Below are positions 1 to 12,321 of a DNA stretch of 64,000 bases, in pieces. Source of the DNA: Alentia gelatinosa. Taxonomy: Eukaryota > Annelida > Polychaeta > Phyllodocida > Polynoidae. Below the pieces are notes generated by a model that ran no database searches, was not told where the DNA came from, and saw only the letters and a list, made by a program, of their open reading frames with translations. The stretch lies in contig OX465590.1 of NCBI GenBank assembly GCA_950022655.1, forward strand, positions 37,585,218 through 37,649,217, read 5' to 3'. A program made the position numbers and the translations under genes. Positions within the stretch are counted from its first letter, which is position 1; the number at the start of each line of letters is the position of its first letter.

Positions 1-13
1 GAAAAGCTGCTCT

Positions 14-634
14 GAAATTCGACTGAACCAGCAAGCCGACTGCGTAATGCCCAAGGTTAAATTTGAATTATTAAATCTAAACTCGTCAAACCTGGACATT
101 ATTTACATAGAATGGTAGCTTAGAGTGTGTAGATAATGAATATACGTATGATTAATCATGAATCTAAAGTTTAAACCCGGTGCGAGATGATTTCTAATGA
201 CAGCTCGACCACCCTAGCTACACAGTATAAACAATGGCGTAGCGAGCTAGGCCAGAATTCAACGTGCGTAATGCGCATCTTGATATTTTAATATCTTGGT
301 CTCTTCTCGTCTAAATATGATAAAATACATACGGGAACAAACCTTGGAGTCTATAGAATGTGAAAATACACTTCCCTGTGGTTAATTCTATTGTTTAAAC
401 CCTATCTCAGCTGATTTTGTTAACCTTGTCTAAGATTCGACTGAACCAGCAAGCCGACTGCGTAATACCCAAGTTTAAATTTGAAATATTAAATCTGAAC
501 TCGTCAAACCTGGACATTATTTACATAGAACGGTAGCTTAGAGTGTGTAGAATATCAATATATATATGATTTATCATGAATCTAAAGTTTAAACCCGGTG
601 CGAGCTGATTTCGTATTATAACTTGACAACCCTA
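14..634. repeat. Direct repeat pair, about 210 bp each
   Basis: A unit starting ATTCGACTGAACCAGCAAGC occurs at about 17-218 and again at about 435-636, an offset of 418 bp. Both copies run through the same landmarks (TTTACATAGAA, GGTAGCTTAGAGTGTGTAGA, TTTAAACCCGGTGCGAG) with scattered substitutions. Unrelated sequence separates them. No coding potential. Confidence 0.85.
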
Positions 635-728
635 CTGTTCGAGCAGTGACACGGATTCCCATAGACTCAACCTTATAATCTATACAGGACTCTATAGAGG
701 CTTTGTCGATATTAGTTACAAAGCGCTA

Positions 729-1603
729 GGTTAATTCCACCGTGTCAAGTCTGACACCTTCGTATAGCTGCTGATCAGATGAACATAATGCTGGTTTCAT
801 TTTACACTGTTGACCCCATAGGACGATATAAATGGCAATATTGTGGGTTGTCGAATCGACTCGTAGCAGACAGCCTAGCAGACATGGCGCTGTCACTGGA
901 CTTGACACCTATACTCCCAGCCTCAGATCCGAAGTTATCACCGTATTAACCACACTTTCGATGGTTTTTCCGCCATAATATTTATATCCTTTTGTAGGCA
1001 CAAGCCTTATCTTCAACGTGCTGGGCTCCATTTCTGTTGTTAATCCGCTATTTGACGAGGGGAAATCATTTTACACAGCGTCCATTGCGTAGATGAATCT
1101 CCTTAGCAATCCATGTTGACACTGGCACTCCCACCCCGGTTTCTCCACCCCCACCAACGGTTTTGTAAAAAAAGTTAGGCTAATTCCACCGTGTCAAGTC
1201 TGATACCCTCGTATAGCTGCTGATCAGACGAACACGATGCTGGTCTCATTTTACACTGTTGACGCCATAGGATGATTTAAATGGCAATTCTGTGGGTTGT
1301 CAAACTGATTTGTAGCAGACGGTAGCAGACATGGCGCTGTCACTGGAGTTGACATGTATCCTCCCAGGCTTTAAAAAGATCCGAAGTTATCACCAAATTA
1401 ACCGCACTGTCGTTTGGTTTTCCGCCAGAATATGTATATCCTTTTGTAGGCACAAGCCTTATCTTGAACGTGCTGGGCTCTATTTATGTTGTTAATCCGC
1501 TATTTGACGAGGGGAAATGATTTTACACAGCGTCTATTGCGTAGAGGAATCTGCTTAGCTATCCATATCGACACTGCGACTCCCGCACCCGCTAACGGTT
1601 TTG
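729..1603. repeat. Tandem direct repeat, two units of about 430-450 bp
   Basis: Unit 1 spans about 729-1163 and unit 2 about 1178-1603. Shared landmarks include TAATTCCACCGTGTCAAGTC at the start, CATGGCGCTGTCACTGGA in the middle, CACAAGCCTTATCTT later, and AACGGTTTTG at the end. The copies differ by point changes and small indels. No protein family was recognised in either. Confidence 0.85.
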
Positions 1604-2640
1604 CTATGGTGCGCGAGTTCAAACTTTTGATATTGCTTAGATCACCTTAGGAGTTGTTTTATTTCATAATGCTTTAGAATCGTGTAGGTAGGGATCATAT
1701 TTGAATATAGATTGGGGTTTCAACGACTTAAACGTCTATATATAATGATGCGAACGAATCTGCTAGAGTAATATGTACAGGCTGAGATCGGCGGACGCCA
1801 TGGACGGTTATTTTTGTCATCGACGCCTATTTTAGGCCAACTTCAATTCACGTTTTCCAATATAATACGATTGTTTATATTGATAAAATACATACAGATA
1901 CAAAGCTACAGGTCTCCTCTTTATAGTAATGGTCATTGTTTATTCATAAATCATCAATTTGCGGAGAAAATGGCAAAATTCTACCACTACCACCTTCAAA
2001 ATACAGACGCCCGACGTCTAACGGCAAAACACGCCTGCCGTTCACGCGTTCACTATGTAACGTCTTCCTGCCTTTAGTATAGCAAAACGCCGCTGGGGGT
2101 GCTGCCGCTGCTTTCCCGATCCGGTGAGGCGTGCGGCCGTTAAAGGGTTAAGGTACCCTTTGCTGGATATTTATTAAATAGTTTTTTAAAAGGAATAATT
2201 TATCAATAAACTTGAAATTTGTACAGAATAGAGATCTAACACAATACTTTTTATTTCTGGATAATAGAAATAAAACTTTAAGAATGACTTTCTTATTTTT
2301 TCACTCACACGGTAGCGTCCAAGGTGTATTAAATAATATTAAGAATGACCATCATATCATGTAATGACCCTTTGAATTCTGAGTTCAGCGGACCATTCCA
2401 CCATACATGTCACCATTTATCTAGATGTATCCACGTGTTTACTACCGATCCCTTGTAAAACAGGAAGAACTAGCACTCCTGCTAGATGTTGGAAATTAAT
2501 AATTTAAAAAAAAAAAAAAAAAAGCCCCTGTCCCCTATTAGTATGTACACAGACACAAGTAGCCGTCCCCAAGCGTGCAGTTCTGCCGTAGGCGGCCATC
2601 CTTAATGGGTTAATGTGATCAAGAATTGAATGTAACTGAC

Positions 2641-5600
2641 CGCCTCCTGGACTTTGGGCACGTCGTCGTTGACAGGCAGGATGGTCTTGACGGTCACAAA
2701 GTCCGTCTGCTCGTAAAGCATCTGTCGCCGGGCCAGAGTCTGCAGCTGTTCAGACCGCATCAGTCCCTGGTGCGGGTTACGAGCCGCAACCTGTTTAACA
2801 TCACACAACAGTCTCAGCACCTGAGGTCATAACGCTGGACAGGCAGGCATTCACACGCCCTCCAATAATCCTTACATGGTATGGTTATTATTATTATTAT
2901 TATTTTATTTTTTTTATTTTTTTTTTTGGTATGGTTATTCACGTGGGTTATTATAGAGGAAACCTAGGAAAGTTTACGGTCAGAGATTGTATCCCGTTAA
3001 GTTTGAATTGAGTAGAAATTCACAAGGTGAAGCTGCGTGAATTACATAGTGATTCAAACGAGATGGGATGAGCTCTGACCCTAAACTTGAATAGGTTTCT
3101 GAATTTACCTCACCCTTCACATTGGCTATTGGGCATGGGTTATTGATTACTATGACTTAATCCCTCATTGAGTATTTTTTTCTAAATACTCAATGGGTAT
3201 TTTTTCTAAATACTAATTGGACGTTGGATATGAGTTCCCAATTTTAAGTCTCTGTGGAAATAAATACTAGGGGTGAGATAAAACATGAATACCATATTAT
3301 CATATACCTGTGGTCAAACATCTACAAGGGAATCTTTTTTCGTGAAATAAAAATTAATATATCCTTTTGGGAGGAATTACTCACCACAGGTCTTATAGCC
3401 TTTACCATGAGCAGTATAGAGTTTCAGAACTTAAGATGTGTGATGCATACAAGGATTTTCACATGAGACAGTGGTAATACTCATACCTGTTGACTTGAGC
3501 CGCTCTCATTGAGGTCACTGAGTAGATCACACACGTACTGGTCTGCGGAGTAGCTCGGTCGACACGTGAAGTGAGGGTCCACCGAGAGTATGGCCTGGAA
3601 ACGGGTACATGAAAACATGATAGTGCTATCTGAGATGGTAAACTGACTGTAAACTGAATGAACTGAGTCCAAGGCCATGTTTACGTTACAAGCTTTATTG
3701 CTGATGTTACTGCAATGACGGCTAGCTGTGGACTTACTAGTACATTGAGATGCCGCGCCATATGATTACTTGGTGTTTACGCATGTGACCAACTGTATTG
3801 ATTGTAAATAAGGGACGCCCGTTGTTGAGTGTTATGTAGAGTGAGCCTGGTCGGTTAGGCCAAGGGAAAGCTCATACTGTTTTCTCAGTAGAGAAATTGG
3901 CACATAACAATAACATTGTGTGAAATGAGGTTATGTAAGAAATTCATAAAACATTTACAAACTTTCTATTTTCTTTTATTTTGATATAAATGGCAGTAAT
4001 TTCTTAAGTTTCCTTAAAAAGTCATCCATAAAGCGTAAGGTGGGGGGGGGGAGTGAAGCATCTTAGTCTTAATATGCCCTACAATTGATCAGCCAAAGTA
4101 ATCTTAGCAAAGAGATGCTAATTGCTTACCTTCAAAACGCAGTCCCACTCGTCCTTATGGAAGTAGCACTCGTTCAGAATATTCGTTAGGTCCAGTTCCT
4201 GTATCCAGAGAAGTTTTTTGAATATCAAAATGCTTTTTCTCTAAGAAACCTAATTCACTATGTCTTTGTCCAGTTTAATGACAATGGTGATTACTATGGT
4301 ATGTACAAACAGGTACACATTTTCTATGAGTGTTGATTTCAATACTGTCTTAGACTGGGTAAAAGAATGATAAACAAGTTTTCGTCAATTCTTTTCTTTT
4401 CGGTGCTGAACCCATGAGGAGTTATTTTATCACACCAGGACACACGAATACCCGAATTCCAATGCAGAATGCTAAATACATATTTTCATATTCATCATTT
4501 CATCATTTTCATCGAACTTATCACTCCTAAACACACAGATTTTTTTTATGCATTAAACACTTTTAAAAAGGGAAATAAGTTTAGAAACTAAATGTAAGAC
4601 GAGGCTAAGTCTGTCCCCTAGCTTGATGCTACCTTGAATAACAGTTAAGAACTATACCTAATCACCGTAACCAAGTACACTGGTGGGTGTGACATCATCA
4701 GATGATGTCATACCTGTCCCCCTATGGTTGCATGGCAGGACGCACTGCAACCCTATGTCATACCAACAGATATTGGGATTCAGACAGAAAAGGTCACTCC
4801 AAAAGGGTGATTGTGTAGAGAAAAAAAAAAAAAAGTTTAGAATATTTCCCATCCAAACCTGGAAAAATTTATAACGAAAAAAAAGAGGGAAATAGCATAG
4901 AACACTGGATACTTACCGCAGTGGATATGTCGTCCATCACTCTGCGAACCAGGTCGGTGTTTACGGTGCTCTGTCGACCGAGACACTCGAGACAGGCGGC
5001 ATAGGACTGGAGGGACGGAGTGACCGAGTTACTCACCATCTGACCGAACAGCTGCTTGATCTTCTTGATGTCGCCCTATCGACACCAAACATAGCACTGT
5101 AAATTCACGCGTATAAAGGGCTGGTTCCACCAACACGATGGATTTGCCATTGTATTTCTTCGTATATCTTGTTATATCAACACCAAACACACCACTGTGA
5201 ATTCACGCGTATTTATAAGACCCATCTCACGTATTAGGACGCGCCCCGACTTTGGCTGTCTTATTCGCGGGAATTTACCGTATTTATATAAACATATATA
5301 CATACAGAGGATTACCCACTAGTCGGCGTTAGTGCCAGAACCTATGAAAATACACGTTGTGGTCGAGGATTGTTTGTGGTTTGATGTCCCACGGGGTTCC
5401 GTCGGGTATATGGGGACCATCAAAGGTTTATTTTATTAATTTTTATATACTGATTTCAGTCTCCTTGTTAATAACAATTCTATAAATCACCAAAGGGATA
5501 TGTCTCTTACAAAAAGCTGATTATATCTTTCTTTGGAATAGTCTCAAACAACATTTTCATGTTATTATTATTTTTCAATTATTTCCTTCTACTTCCTTGT

Positions 5601-8600
5601 ATCCTTTGACAGTTCAGCAGAATATACTGTAGTTATAGGCAAATTACATGTCTGACACAAATGGGAGTTTTCTCCTTTCTGGAGTTATTCATGTGTAAGT
5701 CTGGAGTGACCTAAGTCAACTTCACCTGTTCACAACGACTTAGACCTGACAAGCTACAATTGTATTCGAAATAATTAATCAAGATCTATGGGCTTGTCAG
5801 GCTGGTAGACACTATCTAATATAGAACGATAATTTCATCTGAAGTACAATGTAACAAGTCCGCGGTTGTTGCCTCCTCGTTATTGAGAACTCACTTGCTT
5901 GGCCCAGGAAGCCATGACCTTGTTGTAAATCTCCACGTCGGTGATGGACAGTTCGTGTGTATCTGTCCGTGACCGATAGGCTGCTTTACGGTTCAGTTCC
6001 TTCACCACTAGAGCTGTGTGCGCCTTACGAAGCTACAAGACAATTAAATACCAATGAAGGTCAAACATGTTAAGATATGGAGCACATGCGTTCTGAGTGC
6101 AGCCGATGTAACCTTGAAAGTGGCCAGTCAATACATAACAACAAAAATTGTCTTCAATGAATTTTTTTTTAAATTGTCAAATTGGTTCACGGTCCACAAA
6201 AATACAGACAAGCTGATTTTGATATTCAAACTTTATTGTGGGATTCATTTAACATCAAGATGGGGAGGGGGAATTTCGTTAATAATTTGCAACGTTTCGT
6301 CCCTATTGATGGGACTTCATCAGGCGATTGAGTTTTTTAAATTGTAAATGGACTAGTCAAATGCATTTGATTTTATATCAAATCAAGAGCTAAGCCTGCA
6401 CTTTAAAATAGAATTAAATAGATTGAATAAATTGAATAGAACTGAAGATTCGCATACAGTTATCTTTATCATTATACACCTATGGCCGAACGTCTATGAA
6501 ATACTTCCTGCTGCTAGCGGTGCAGTATAAATAATGTTCGGGCTCACTGAGACGTAGTGAATGAGCTATGAATCCATGACTTATTAAGTGAATAAAATGG
6601 TGTTTTTTTGTTTTTAGGTATATAATGATATGAAAACGTAGTGAGTGAACCTGTAGTGATTCCGTCCTCAGCCTTTTGTCCTGTAAATTCAGGGATGTCA
6701 GTTGGGGTCAGGGAAAAAAGTGGAAATATTTTTCATGTGGATTTTTCTGCCACAGAGAGACTGAGAAAACATGGATAAAATGTCCCTGTCTGTCACGGCA
6801 TGGGTCTGAGGGTCTGTTGGGAGTTTCAAACCACTGTTTTATTCGTGTTACTGAGGCTAAATCCATATCATATTTGTTTGACGTAAGGAAAGAAATTACA
6901 TATCCTGAATATGGAAAAGTGGATTTCCACGGAAAAGTGGAAAACTGACATTTCTGTGTAAATGTGGCCCTCCGCCTCCGGTATCAGGTTGTAGCTATAG
7001 GACGAAAGCCCTCACACGACAATCGCTACGGGCTCACTACCTACGTTTTCTCTTCGTAAGGACGTACCAATCCAGCATGTAGACACGCTTCCACGTAGGA
7101 CTTCATCTCCTGGTTGTAGATCTGGTTACGCCGCTGACTTTGTTTTTCTAGTTCCCGCTCCACTGCGCGTATCTGAAGCTGAGACATCTTCTGTGTCAGC
7201 TTCTCCACCACCTCCAGGCCGTTCTTAACCTGCAACGAAAATAACCACTTAAAGTAACCATTTAAAAAAAGAAAAATTATTGACAACACTAGGAGCGTTA
7301 CGAATGTCATATGTTGGAACAACAGGTATTCTTGACATTTTTATGTACCAGATTCATAATTTATCCGTGTGAAAAAAGTTACTCTTAGATATATACGTGA
7401 CCTTTATATAAATGTGTGGAATTAGTGAAAAAAATTGGTGATGATGGACACAAGCATGTATAAGCCACATTTTTCAATCTAATTACCTATTACATATATA
7501 CGATTTTTCTTGATATTGTCTATAAACTTGTCATAAAACTATTATGTGTTTCCTTTTCAAGGGCGTTCAATAACCCCCCCTCCTCCCTCCTCTATATACG
7601 GGGCTTTTTCTGGAAGAAATTTTTTTTGGTAGATCTAGCTTTATTATATTCTTGTTATCACCACGAGTTCGTGAATTTGCAATCATTCTAAGTTATCTTT
7701 TTTAATTCAGGGATGTCGAGCTGGGGTCAGGAAATATTTTTCATCTGGAATTTACTGCGTCAGAGAGACTGAGAAAACATGGAAAATAATCAGTGTTGCC
7801 CATGAAATGGGGCTGAGGGTGTGTGACGAAGTTCAAACCAGTGTGAATGAGGCTGAATCAATACTATCATGGAAGATATGTGTATTTGTTATCAAACTAA
7901 AGCTCCTGATGTCAGGAACACATTCAACGTGATATTATGTGTATCTAGGTATTCCCAAAGCCGTGGTATTCATAACTCTCTTCATACTGCCTACACAACC
8001 AAGAACTGTCAAACTATGCTACTTGTCATTTCAAAAGCCATCTTTGATCCGGCAAAAAAAATTTAAAAAGCGCCCTTGTCATATTTTCCATGGCTTGGTG
8101 ATGAGAAACAAGTTTTATTTTTTTGAGTGGCGTTAGGTGAACATTGTCCCTACCTCGGTCATATTTCTGAGCTGCTCGGGCCTCCAGAAGGGGGAGCTGA
8201 TGGCTTCTGGCGTCACGTGTTTGCTGCTGATCAGTTTCTGCAGGTAGGTCTCCAGTTGACGCGCCACTTCTCTGTCCGTGCTGTTATCTCGCAACACCTG
8301 CTGGATCTCCTTAATCATATCCACTTCCGGATCCGCCTGTGTCTCCTCCGCTCCGTCAAAATCCACCGACATTCCGAGCGACTCTGTCCGCCCCAACGGT
8401 CGCTCCAGCGCATCTCCCTCCCCCAGTCCTCTATCTGCTTCACTTTGAGTCTTTTTCTTCTTAGCACCTTGTTTTTGTTTTGCCGTCTTCGCCCTGGCTG
8501 ATTTGGTTTTAGTTCGTTTGCCATCGGCACCTGAAATTGTCGCGGTCTTGGATTCTTTCTGCTGTTGTTTAGAAGATTTCGCCTTTGGTACTTCGGTGTT

Positions 8601-10929
8601 GGTTTGTTCAGGGGTTCGTTTACTTGGATGCATGCTTTGTTTGGTGGCTTCCGGCTGGATTTCAGCTATATCTGCATTTGTTTCCTTTTGGTTCTTCATC
8701 TGTTGCTTAAAATGTTCAAGGTTTGTTTTCCAGGATTCCAGTGTGGGTTTATTAGTTGACGCCGGAATGTTCGTCGACTCAGTTTTAATCTTTACCGTTT
8801 TCGCCTCCTTCAACTGTTTCATTCTTGCTTGCAATACTGAAATGTTGAACAAATATAAAATGCTTTAGGGATAGTTTTGTTTCACGCACTTGCATTTTAT
8901 TGATGCACTTACATAATGATTATTCATTTATATGGACCATAATATATTATAGAGCTTTACCAATTCTATGAACACACGAACGTCCAAACGTAGAAAATAT
9001 CGGGAGACAAAAGTTCCATGTGTCTAGAGAAGAAATTGCATCTAAAATGGTACAAGGCAATATCTATAGGTGAAGACTAGAACTAAAGGTGGCCTTTACT
9101 ACTTCAAAAGGTCTTTTCCTATAAAGTGTATGTACATCTGCAGACTTTGTTGACTTTAAAACAATTTTCTTTTATTTTCTGGATCACACTGTTCGCAACA
9201 ATTGCCCACTGTATTTTAAGGACAGTAGTCTACTGATAGCCTACATCCAGATTTACGAATGCAAAACAAACACTTGTGTGTGTGAACAAGGCGTATCAAA
9301 TTTAACCACCTTCTCCCACCGCTTGCGATCACGTAATCAATTTTTTTTACCGAACGTCGGGGCCTCCACTCCAGCGGAACGGCAAAAAAAGTACACGTAA
9401 AACAAACACTTACCTTTGAAAAGCTCGGTCTGTGTCTTTTTCTCGCATCTCTCTGTTACCTTAGGTAACGACCCTGCCATCTGTTCAACAACTTTAGAGG
9501 AACTTGATCTTCTGTATAGTATATTAAAACCTGCAAACAAAGACAAATTCACAAATAAGAAACTGTGGATTTCCACGTACAGTAAAACCCTGCCTTTGCT
9601 TTCAAACCTCGCATGAGCCCACACCAGTCTGGCTATCCTCTCATATTGTCTCAGTGAGGCAGGTGTCTGTGTTATTATGCTGTCAATGTGTATACTCGAA
9701 TACAGGTCACAACCACCCGCCCCACAATCAACTGGTCACGAGCTCCTATCGGCACAACACCGATACCTGTTAGCACACCTTCCCCACCTGTACCTACACA
9801 GATATGGCAGCAGAAGCGAGCTTGTACGGCAGCCACCTTTCTCTTCACCATCTTGTTGTAGAATGGCTTCTAACTCTATCTCTAATCCTACTCTTATGTT
9901 TTCTCGAAACTCATGTTCTCCCAAAACTCCAGTGGAAGAACTGCATGGTAGAAATAAACAAACAAATAAACCTGCCTAGCCCTGCCATGCCCCTAACCTT
10001 TACCCTACCCCTAACCATGGCTGTACAGGCTTTCATACAGGGAATTTACACAACTCTCTGCCGTCCACGGGCGGGTGTGGGAGGCCAGGCACAGACAGGG
10101 GAACTCATGATCAAGTGATTGTGGGGCGGGTGATGGTGATGCATACCCATATACTCCAGGTGCCTTATACTGTTATAGCAAAGAGAGGGCCTTGCTTTAC
10201 TACACAGGTGCCTACTTGGGCCTAAGCACAGAAGCAGTAAATTGCAAGTAATCCTATGTATTTTTTTCCATTTAATGTTTTTTCAATCTAAAGAAAGATG
10301 AAGGGGCTGACCATCTACCCTGTCTAATTACCTACACACTACTTTGTATCTGGACTCTCTACGGATATGCATCACTATCATCCACCTCACAATCACTCGG
10401 TCAGTGCCTGACCACCCACATCTGCCTGGGAGAGTCTGAATGCCCTGTGTGAAAGAGCTCTCAGTTATGCCAGTCAACCAGGTAGGGTTAGGGCTAGGGC
10501 TAGGGCTGGGGATAGGTAAGGGTTAGTGTAGGGTTAAGGTTGCTAACCCTAGCCTTGCTATAACCCAGTTAGGGTTAGAATTAGAAACCGTTCTACAACA
10601 AGTTGGTGGAGGGAAAGGTGGTGCTACAAAACTGCTGTAAGAATTACTGTTGCGATGCTGGAGGTCGTATCCTCTGCTGTAAATATCCATGTCCACATCG
10701 CTACTGCCGGGGGAGGTGCAATAACAGGCATCAGTGTCACGCGAGCTCACTGGGGCTTGTGACCAGGTGATTGTGGTGTGGGTGGTGGTGACCTGTATTC
10801 CACTCTACATTCATATTGACTTTGTTATAGGGCGCATAGCTGTTGTGTTATGGATGCGGTCATATTACCCCCGATGCTAAACAAAACACCAGGTTGTGGG
10901 TCGGGCTATCAATAGATATTATCATAGAT

Positions 10930-10961
<32 letters not shown>

Positions 10962-11773
10962 GGGGGTCCATATTAAAACGAGTTTTAGCCTGGTCTCACG
11001 ATTATTTATATATTTATGACATCAGAAAACAGTGGTTGTCCTCCCCCCAACTACAGTGGCGCTATCTAATTTCCTGGCGGATGATGGCGCAACTAGCAAT
11101 CACTCTGTGCCATATACAGTCGATTCTCACAAACTGTCGACATGCATACATGTTCCAATCTCTATCAAACGTTTTGATTTTAGCGAATTGCACTTTTCTA
11201 TCTACCTTATCTACTCTAGATATAATTAAGCGTCTTGCCTAGATAGAGGCTAGGGAATATGGTTGTTAACTTATTTTCCAGTGTCCAGGATTCTCAACCT
11301 TTTAATTAATTCCCGAGTACTGGCGAGTGCATGCAGCATGGTCTGATATTCGTCTGCTGATGGCCCCACAGCCACAGTCCTAGATCTAGCTGTCAAGCAA
11401 ACAGTTTCTTTTATTATCGCTCAAGCAACTGCAGTGTTGATTTTGACATAATAGTTACACCTCCCAGGTCACAATCGTGTCAATTAATGAACATTTGATA
11501 GAAGGGAAATCGACGTGAGTTTTATTGAACCAGTCACTACACGAGTATCTGAAGTAAGAATGAAGGGCACCTGACTTAACGGAGTCAGTGAGTGTTGAAA
11601 GTAACGAAAAACAACAACATTGACCTACCTCTCCGAATGCCACCCGACATAAAGCGATGCTGTAGCAGCTGACACGGTCTACACACCAATGCATCCATGA
11701 CAAAACCACTTAATGATGGCTGTTTCAGTAACTTAGGTGTTCCAGTAGACGTTAAACGTAATATTTGAGCCAT
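2641..11773 (-). CDS. POLRMT: DNA-directed RNA polymerase, mitochondrial (N-terminal 577 codons; 3' part outside window)
   Basis: Single-subunit, phage-type polymerase that transcribes mitochondrial DNA and primes its replication. Coding exons in transcription order: 11773-11629, 9530-9414, 8836-8154, 7229-7068, 6032-5895, 5075-4917, 4198-4130, 3594-3487, 2790-2641. All have GT-AG borders and the phases join without a stop. Residues 78-95 (...ELFKVLQARMKQL) match the vertebrate motif ELLEVLQARVRQL. Residues from about 360 to 530 follow the vertebrate PPR region, for example YNKVMASWAKQ against YNAVMLGWARQ, then SYAACLECLGRQ against SYAAALQCMGRQ. The palm, fingers and thumb domains are not in this window; the gene continues past the left edge after a terminal intron of at least 2640 bp. 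For exon 4 the donor GTACGT at 7067 was chosen because the later GTAGGT gives the wrong phase and the next GT lies behind an in-frame stop. Confidence 0.95.
2952..3285 (+). mobile_element. Foldback element, stem type G (TTTAGGGTCAGAG stem)
   Basis: Begins TATAGAGGAAACCTA and ends AGGGGTGAGATAAAA. A hairpin near the left end has arms reading GAATT...GTGATTC around a loop that includes the GCGTGAATTAC motif. Homologous copies lie at about 36006-36305 (opposite orientation), 57595-57905 and 61495-61795, with partial copies at 35557-35720 and 45883-45990. There is no coding sequence, so it is non-autonomous. It lies in a POLRMT intron. Confidence 0.8.
4598..4745. repeat. Interspersed repeat with TGACATCA palindrome
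   Basis: Shares an extended match with 33105-33250 inside TTI1 intron 3, including TGATGCTACCTTGAAT and ACACTGGT(G/C)GGTGTGACATCA. The core TGACATCATCAGATGATGTCA is a perfect short palindrome in this copy. Function unknown; it has no reading frame of note. Confidence 0.75.
5114..5215. repeat. Partial GGTTCCACCAA element between short direct repeats
   Basis: AAAGGGCTGGTTCCACCAAC at 5114 is the left end of the TIR family seen complete at 19018, 38653 and 52306, but the right end is missing. It is bracketed by two similar 35-bp stretches (5082-5117 and 5179-5215, both with CACCAAACA and AATTCACGCGTAT). Together they form a local duplication close to the POLRMT exon 6 acceptor. Confidence 0.6.
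6676..6960 (+). repeat. Interspersed repeat family R1 (CAGGGATGTCAG end)
   Basis: Starts with CAGGGATGTCAGTTGGGGTC and carries the family landmarks GGAAATATTTTTCATGTGGA, GAGAGACTGAGAAAACATGG and a GGTTTGAA-like block. Other copies: 7708-7870 in the same orientation, and 29530-29830, 34160-34337, 37228-37590, 41760-42030 and 44375-44620 in the other. At least seven copies in 64 kb make this the commonest long repeat in the window. No open frame is conserved between copies, so it looks non-autonomous. Confidence 0.75.
7708..7870 (+). repeat. R1 repeat, truncated copy
   Basis: Begins AGGGATGTCGAGCTGGGGTC and matches the first half of the R1 copy 1 kb away, including the GAGACTGAGAAAACATGGA block. 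Shorter than the other copies. Confidence 0.7.
8154..8836 (-). CDS. POLRMT: POLRMT coding exon 3: long low-complexity linker
   Basis: At 683 nt this is the largest exon of the gene, covering residues 88-315. After the conserved LQARMKQL start it becomes rich in Lys, Gln, Glu, Ser and Thr, with a strongly basic patch (KQKQGAKKKKTQ) around the middle followed by an acidic stretch. It closes with a better ordered segment ending in FWRPEQLRNMTE. Vertebrate POLRMT also has a poorly conserved, partly disordered stretch between the presequence and the PPR domain, so the position fits. The acceptor is TTTCAG at 8842-8837 and the donor is GTAGGG at 8153. Confidence 0.85.
9699..10150. mobile_element. 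Inverted-repeat element, copy 1 (GAATACAGGTCAC end)
   Basis: Left end GAATACAGGTCACAACCACC and the right end around 10112-10150 (GTGATTGTGGGGCGGGTGAT) are inverted relatives of each other. No transposase is encoded. It lies in POLRMT intron 1, next to a second element with the same ends. Confidence 0.65.
10364..10801. mobile_element. Inverted-repeat element, copy 2, with telomere-like repeats inside
   Basis: The left end ATGCATCACTATCATCCACC and the right end GGTGGTGACCTGTATTC are inverted relatives and match the ends of the adjacent element at 9699-10150. Between them, 10483-10575 carries degenerate TTAGGG/CTAGGG repeats in one direction, then CTAACCCTAGCC in the other. The telomere-like block could come from the element itself rather than from a chromosome end. 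Confidence 0.6.
10929..10966. repeat. T-run followed by long G-run
   Basis: Ten or so T are followed by roughly 27 consecutive G. A G-run of this length can form a quadruplex and is hard to sequence, so its exact length is uncertain. Confidence 0.9.
11629..11773 (-). CDS. POLRMT: POLRMT coding exon 1: presequence-like N-terminus
   Basis: The exon encodes 48 residues starting MAQILRLTS. The segment holds several Arg, Lys and His and no Glu; the one acidic residue is Asp27. That composition suits a cleaved mitochondrial presequence. The exon ends in phase 1 before GTAGGTC and joins exon 2 (9530) to read GGIRR-GFNILYRR. No other in-frame ATG gives an N-terminus that splices in phase to exon 2. 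The presequence call is an inference from composition; the splice join is visible. Confidence 0.8.
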
Positions 11774-12321
11774 ATTTTCTCATTTAAATTACGTAGAGTG
11801 TCTTCCCCACGTGTGTTTTGATGACCCTCCGTAGAGGTCGCCCATTTCCACAGTAGTACCAGTCCTACTCACCAGGGTTAGCGCTTAGACTGGTTCCCTG
11901 TCCAAATAACTAAGTCTCTTTCGTAGACCACTTGGGGGCGCACCAGGCAGCCGTAAGCACACTGCATCGCTCTGGCAATATAAGGCAAACTGGAGCGGCG
12001 CAGTGTAAGCCGTATGGTGAAATGTGAGAGTGGTGTGAGTATGGGGAGGGGCAGGGGAAATCAGCGATGAGATACTACGTGATAAAAAATCTGTATGCCA
12101 CTAGTGGCATTTAAAACTCTGTATGTCAGTCAGCGTGGCATACGGAAACTCAATGTTAAGCCTATGGGATTTTATATTAGGGGTAGGATAAAACTGGATA
12201 CATCGCTTGAAAAGTCATGTATCATTGGGATCAAAGAAGTGGAGACAGTCCTACAATTCCTTGATTGGGATTGAACACTATAGATACCGGTAGGCCTACC
12301 GGTATCAAATATGAGTAAAGT
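11774..12321. other. POLRMT upstream region
   Basis: This lies 5' of the POLRMT start codon. The only structure recognised is a hairpin element at 12091-12200 (copies at 29165 and 53491). I could not place a TATA box or a start site with confidence. Confidence 0.4.
12091..12200 (-). mobile_element. Small hairpin MITE (CCCCTAATATAAAATCCCAT family)
   Basis: Contains TATGCCACTAGTGGCAT (self-complementary around CTAG) and TGGCATACGGAAACTCAAT, and ends GGGGTAGGATAAAA. The inverse of this sequence occurs at 29165-29275 and 53491-53597. It is non-coding. Confidence 0.75.

Larger units (their letters stand above)
1..2640. other. POLRMT intron beyond exon 9, filled with repeats
   Basis: No exon could be found here on either strand; short open frames show no family resemblance. 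The stretch holds two pairs of direct repeats (listed separately), a diverged copy of the TTAACCCTTTAAGG element at about 2139-2615, and an A-tract near 2503-2523. The next POLRMT exon must lie left of position 1. Confidence 0.6.

Noticed and set aside
7041..7067. Extension of POLRMT exon 4 to the GTAGGT or GTAGTG donors
   Set aside because: The first leaves a phase that does not fit exon 5 and the second sits behind an in-frame TAG; the GTACGT donor gives the conserved LHAGL-LRKAHTAL join.
8503..8868. A 121-codon hydrophobic frame on the plus strand
   Set aside because: It is the antisense of POLRMT exon 3, and its hydrophobic look comes from complementing Lys/Gln codons.
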